Shown: piece by piece, positions 62,199-64,000 of the stretch
Numbering within the stretch: position 1 is the first letter of the stretch
Layout: each line of letters starts with the position of its first letter
The notes under the pieces: generated by a model
The model's input: only the letters and a program-made list of their open reading frames with translations
The model's database searches: none
Told to the model about the DNA's origin: nothing
Made by a program: the position numbers and the translations under genes
Origin: Delphinapterus leucas
Lineage: Eukaryota > Chordata > Mammalia > Artiodactyla > Monodontidae
Length of the DNA stretch: 64,000 nucleotides
Assembly: GCF_002288925.2 (NCBI RefSeq)
Contig: NW_022098031.1
Coordinates: forward strand, 13,785,824-13,849,823
Direction of reading: 5' to 3'

Positions 62199-62534
62199 AT
62201 GTCACTTCCTCTGTTTCCCCCCATCTCTGTTCATAATGTCCTAGTTTGCCCAGGACTAGAGTCCTATCCTATACCCAGGAAGTGCAGTATACAGGAAAGA
62301 GTCAGAACTGGGTTTAACTTCTGACTCTATCACTTAACCAGCTGATAAATCCTGAGCAAATTAGTTTCTTGTCTCTGATTCCTAACCTGCATAATGTAGA
62401 CCATAGCACTTATTTCACTAAGTTTTGGAAGGATTAAGTGAGATAACTAGCAGGCTGCTCAGTGAATTTTACTTCCATCACTGAGAAGGAAAAGCAGAGG
62501 AGGTCTGAGATACCATGTAGAGATACAGATAGAG

Positions 62535-62610
62535 AATGAGAGTGTATGCATGTGTGCATGTTTGCATGAGTGTGCATGCGTTCGTGTGTGTGCATGTGTG
62601 TGTGTCTGGG
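62535..62610. repeat. Imperfect TGTGCATG-rich repeat
   Basis: Degenerate TGTGCATG and TGTGTG units alternate purine and pyrimidine for about 75 bp. Confidence 0.85.
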
Positions 62611-63070
62611 TTGGAGGGTTTAATTAGTTCCATTTTGGGCAGGGTAAGAATGAGGTGATTGTATAACAGACAACTCAGGTAAGATTAATTTAAGATTGAT
62701 TTTTCTATTTCAGTAATTATGTTTTAGTGATTGTCAAAAAATCATTATCTTTGGCAAAAAGGAACAATTTCAAGTTCTGCAACCAACTGTTTCAGTCAAT
62801 TATATAGAGTGATATAAATTTATGCATGCATGAGGCAAATGTACTAATAAAACAGGAATCTGACAAAGTAAACTTTGGTCAACTCTAATTTGAACATATC
62901 AATAGCAGTTATAAAATACTGTTGTAATTCAATTAAAACTGCCAATATCATTCACTCTTACTCAAAGATAAAACTATTCTAGGACTTATAACTAATTTTG
63001 CATCATGATCCTGAGAATTATCTAGAACTTTAGAGATACCGAATTCCCAGTAGTAACCTTGTAACTGATA

Positions 63071-63136
63071 TTGATTTGTCATCTGGGAGGCAAGAATTCT
63101 ACCACTGAACCACCAATGCCTTTGATTTGTCATCTG
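63071..63136 (-). pseudogene. Retroposed 5' half of tRNA-Gly with target-site duplication
   Basis: The minus strand of 63086-63121 carries GGCATTGGTGGTTCAGTG followed by GTAGAATTCTTGCC. This matches the 5' half of tRNA-Gly(GCC): acceptor strand, D-arm and anticodon 5' strand, ending in the anticodon loop region. The insert is 36 nt. It is flanked by identical 15-bp direct repeats, TTGATTTGTCATCTG, at 63071-63085 and 63122-63136. There is no A-tail. Identical flanking repeats indicate target-primed integration, so this is an inserted RNA copy rather than a decayed tRNA gene. One C-to-T change sits near the end of the half (TTCTTGCC for TTCTCGCC). It cannot make a functional tRNA. Confidence 0.85.
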
Positions 63137-63834
63137 AGTGTCGGTAACTTCCATTGTTCCCAGGTACTTCTTCCATAGGGAATGCTAGCAACATTTTATA
63201 TTCTATAATTACAGTACTATTTGCATTCAGATTATTCTATAAGCATTTTTTAGCCTCCTAATTATGCTTTTTTGGATTCAATTAAATGTTTTTTTGCAAG
63301 GGAAAGGTAACACGTTATACAACATTCTGTATTTCCCTCAGGTAACAGGAGAGCTCAAGAAAGACATCAACTCTTGGATAGACTCTAGCCAAATGGCACA
63401 TGAATCAAAATATCCTTAAGAATGATGAAGTTAAGGTATCAAAGGTATGGTCATAATCGCTGAATGCAGTAGATGTTATTACATAATTAAATGAAAAAGA
63501 TAAAAACAGTCCTTAAAAGAGTGAACATATAATATAAAAATAACAATTCAGCAACAATCATGTAGATCTACAGGTCCCACTTTAGTTAACAAAAGCAGAG
63601 TGGGAAAAAAATAAAATAAAAGAATCCAAAATTCTTCCTGCAGAGAAGGGCAAAACGCTGTTGAATCTTACTTTTTTTAATTTGATGACTAGATTAGTTC
63701 AGGTTTAATGATATTTTTAAACACTTGTTCAAGGCCGTGGAACCTAAAATATGATGTCACTGTTTCAATCCCTATGAAAGATAAAAGTAAATAAAACATG
63801 GAAACCATATGCCAAAGATTGAAAACCAAGGGGA

Positions 63835-64000
63835 AAAGATCAGTGGTTAAGAATCTGCCTGCCAATGCTGGGGACATGGGTTCGATTCCTGTTCTGGGAC
63901 GATCCCACATGCTGCGGAGCAACTAATAAGCCCGTGCACCACAACTACTGAGCCCGCGTGCCACAACTACTGAAGCCCGCGCACCTAGAGCCCGTGCTCT
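63835..64000 (+). mobile_element. CHR SINE, long type, cut by the window end
   Basis: The copy starts near CAGTGGTTAAGAATC, so the first ~15 bases of the head are missing or diverged. It continues through the repeated ACAACTACTGAAGCC units past the last base of the window. Confidence 0.9.

Larger units (their letters stand above)
46718..64000 (-). other. MSRB3: MSRB3 upstream intron / 5' part of the locus
   Basis: This sequence lies upstream of the alternative first coding exon. The clear acceptor at 46718 implies a further 5' exon, but neither a promoter-like CpG island nor the ER-isoform first exon (a signal-peptide exon in human) was seen up to 64000. The area is rich in CHR SINEs, with an hAT-type relic and L2/MIR copies. 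Unexplained stretches without recognised repeats are 47240-48140, 48440-49069, 50175-50920, 51655-52435, 52885-53180, 54835-55600, 55650-56050, 56850-57715, 58560-59270, 60060-61130 and 62210-63070. Confidence 0.6.

Noticed and set aside
63086..63121. A functional tRNA gene
   Set aside because: Only the 5' half is present; the anticodon 3' strand, T-arm and acceptor 3' strand are missing.
1..64000. CRISPR arrays, operons, phage or plasmid systems
   Set aside because: The window is vertebrate intron and repeat DNA; the tandem repeats are ordinary microsatellites and no prokaryotic-type gene cluster is present.

Overview
The window is mammalian nuclear DNA from a cetartiodactyl, most probably a cetacean. 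The main evidence is many copies of the tRNA-derived CHR SINE family: the short type ending in an A-tail, the longer type ending in AATAAA-like repeats, and several copies with perfect or near-perfect target-site duplications. No Bov-tA or BovB copy was recognised, which argues against a ruminant. A hippopotamus cannot be excluded. The repeat background (MIR, L2, MER2/Tigger, MaLR-type LTRs, old L1) is ordinary for a placental mammal. There is no sign of bacterial, viral or plasmid gene organisation.

The window lies inside one large gene, MSRB3 (methionine-R-sulfoxide reductase B3), read from the minus strand. Three exons can be read directly. From 5' to 3' of the gene they are: an alternative first coding exon with the mitochondrial-type N-terminus (46591-46717, ATG at 46666-46664); the first shared coding exon (28449-28557); and the exon with the first zinc-binding CxxC motif (26747-26824). 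All splice sites are canonical GT/AG and the codon phases join exactly (1+2, then 2+1). The catalytic-domain exons, the C-terminus, the ER-isoform first exon and the promoter were not found; they should lie below position 1 (3' part) and probably above 64000 (5' part).

Layout by region. 1-26746 is intron with old and young repeats, including a broken L1 holding a 400-N assembly gap (5473-5872), a second L1 3' end (17465-18515) and an old L1M composite (12645-15960). 24900-39600 is poor in young repeats and holds the two shared exons, a MER2 transposon and a long inverted repeat. 39580-39770 has a 64-bp perfect palindrome next to a SINE fragment. 46.6-48.4 kb has the mitochondrial start exon and an unexplained coding-like ORF. 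49-64 kb is a dense field of CHR SINEs, a large hAT-type relic, nested MIR/LTR insertions and a tiny retroposed tRNA-Gly half.

Most long ORFs in the window are not genes: they come from SINEs, L1 or L2, or are artefacts of the N-run. I found no new multi-gene system. The observations most worth a second look are the tRNA-half retrocopy, the coding-like ORF upstream of the MSRB3 start exon, the long hairpin in the MSRB3 intron and the perfect palindrome.
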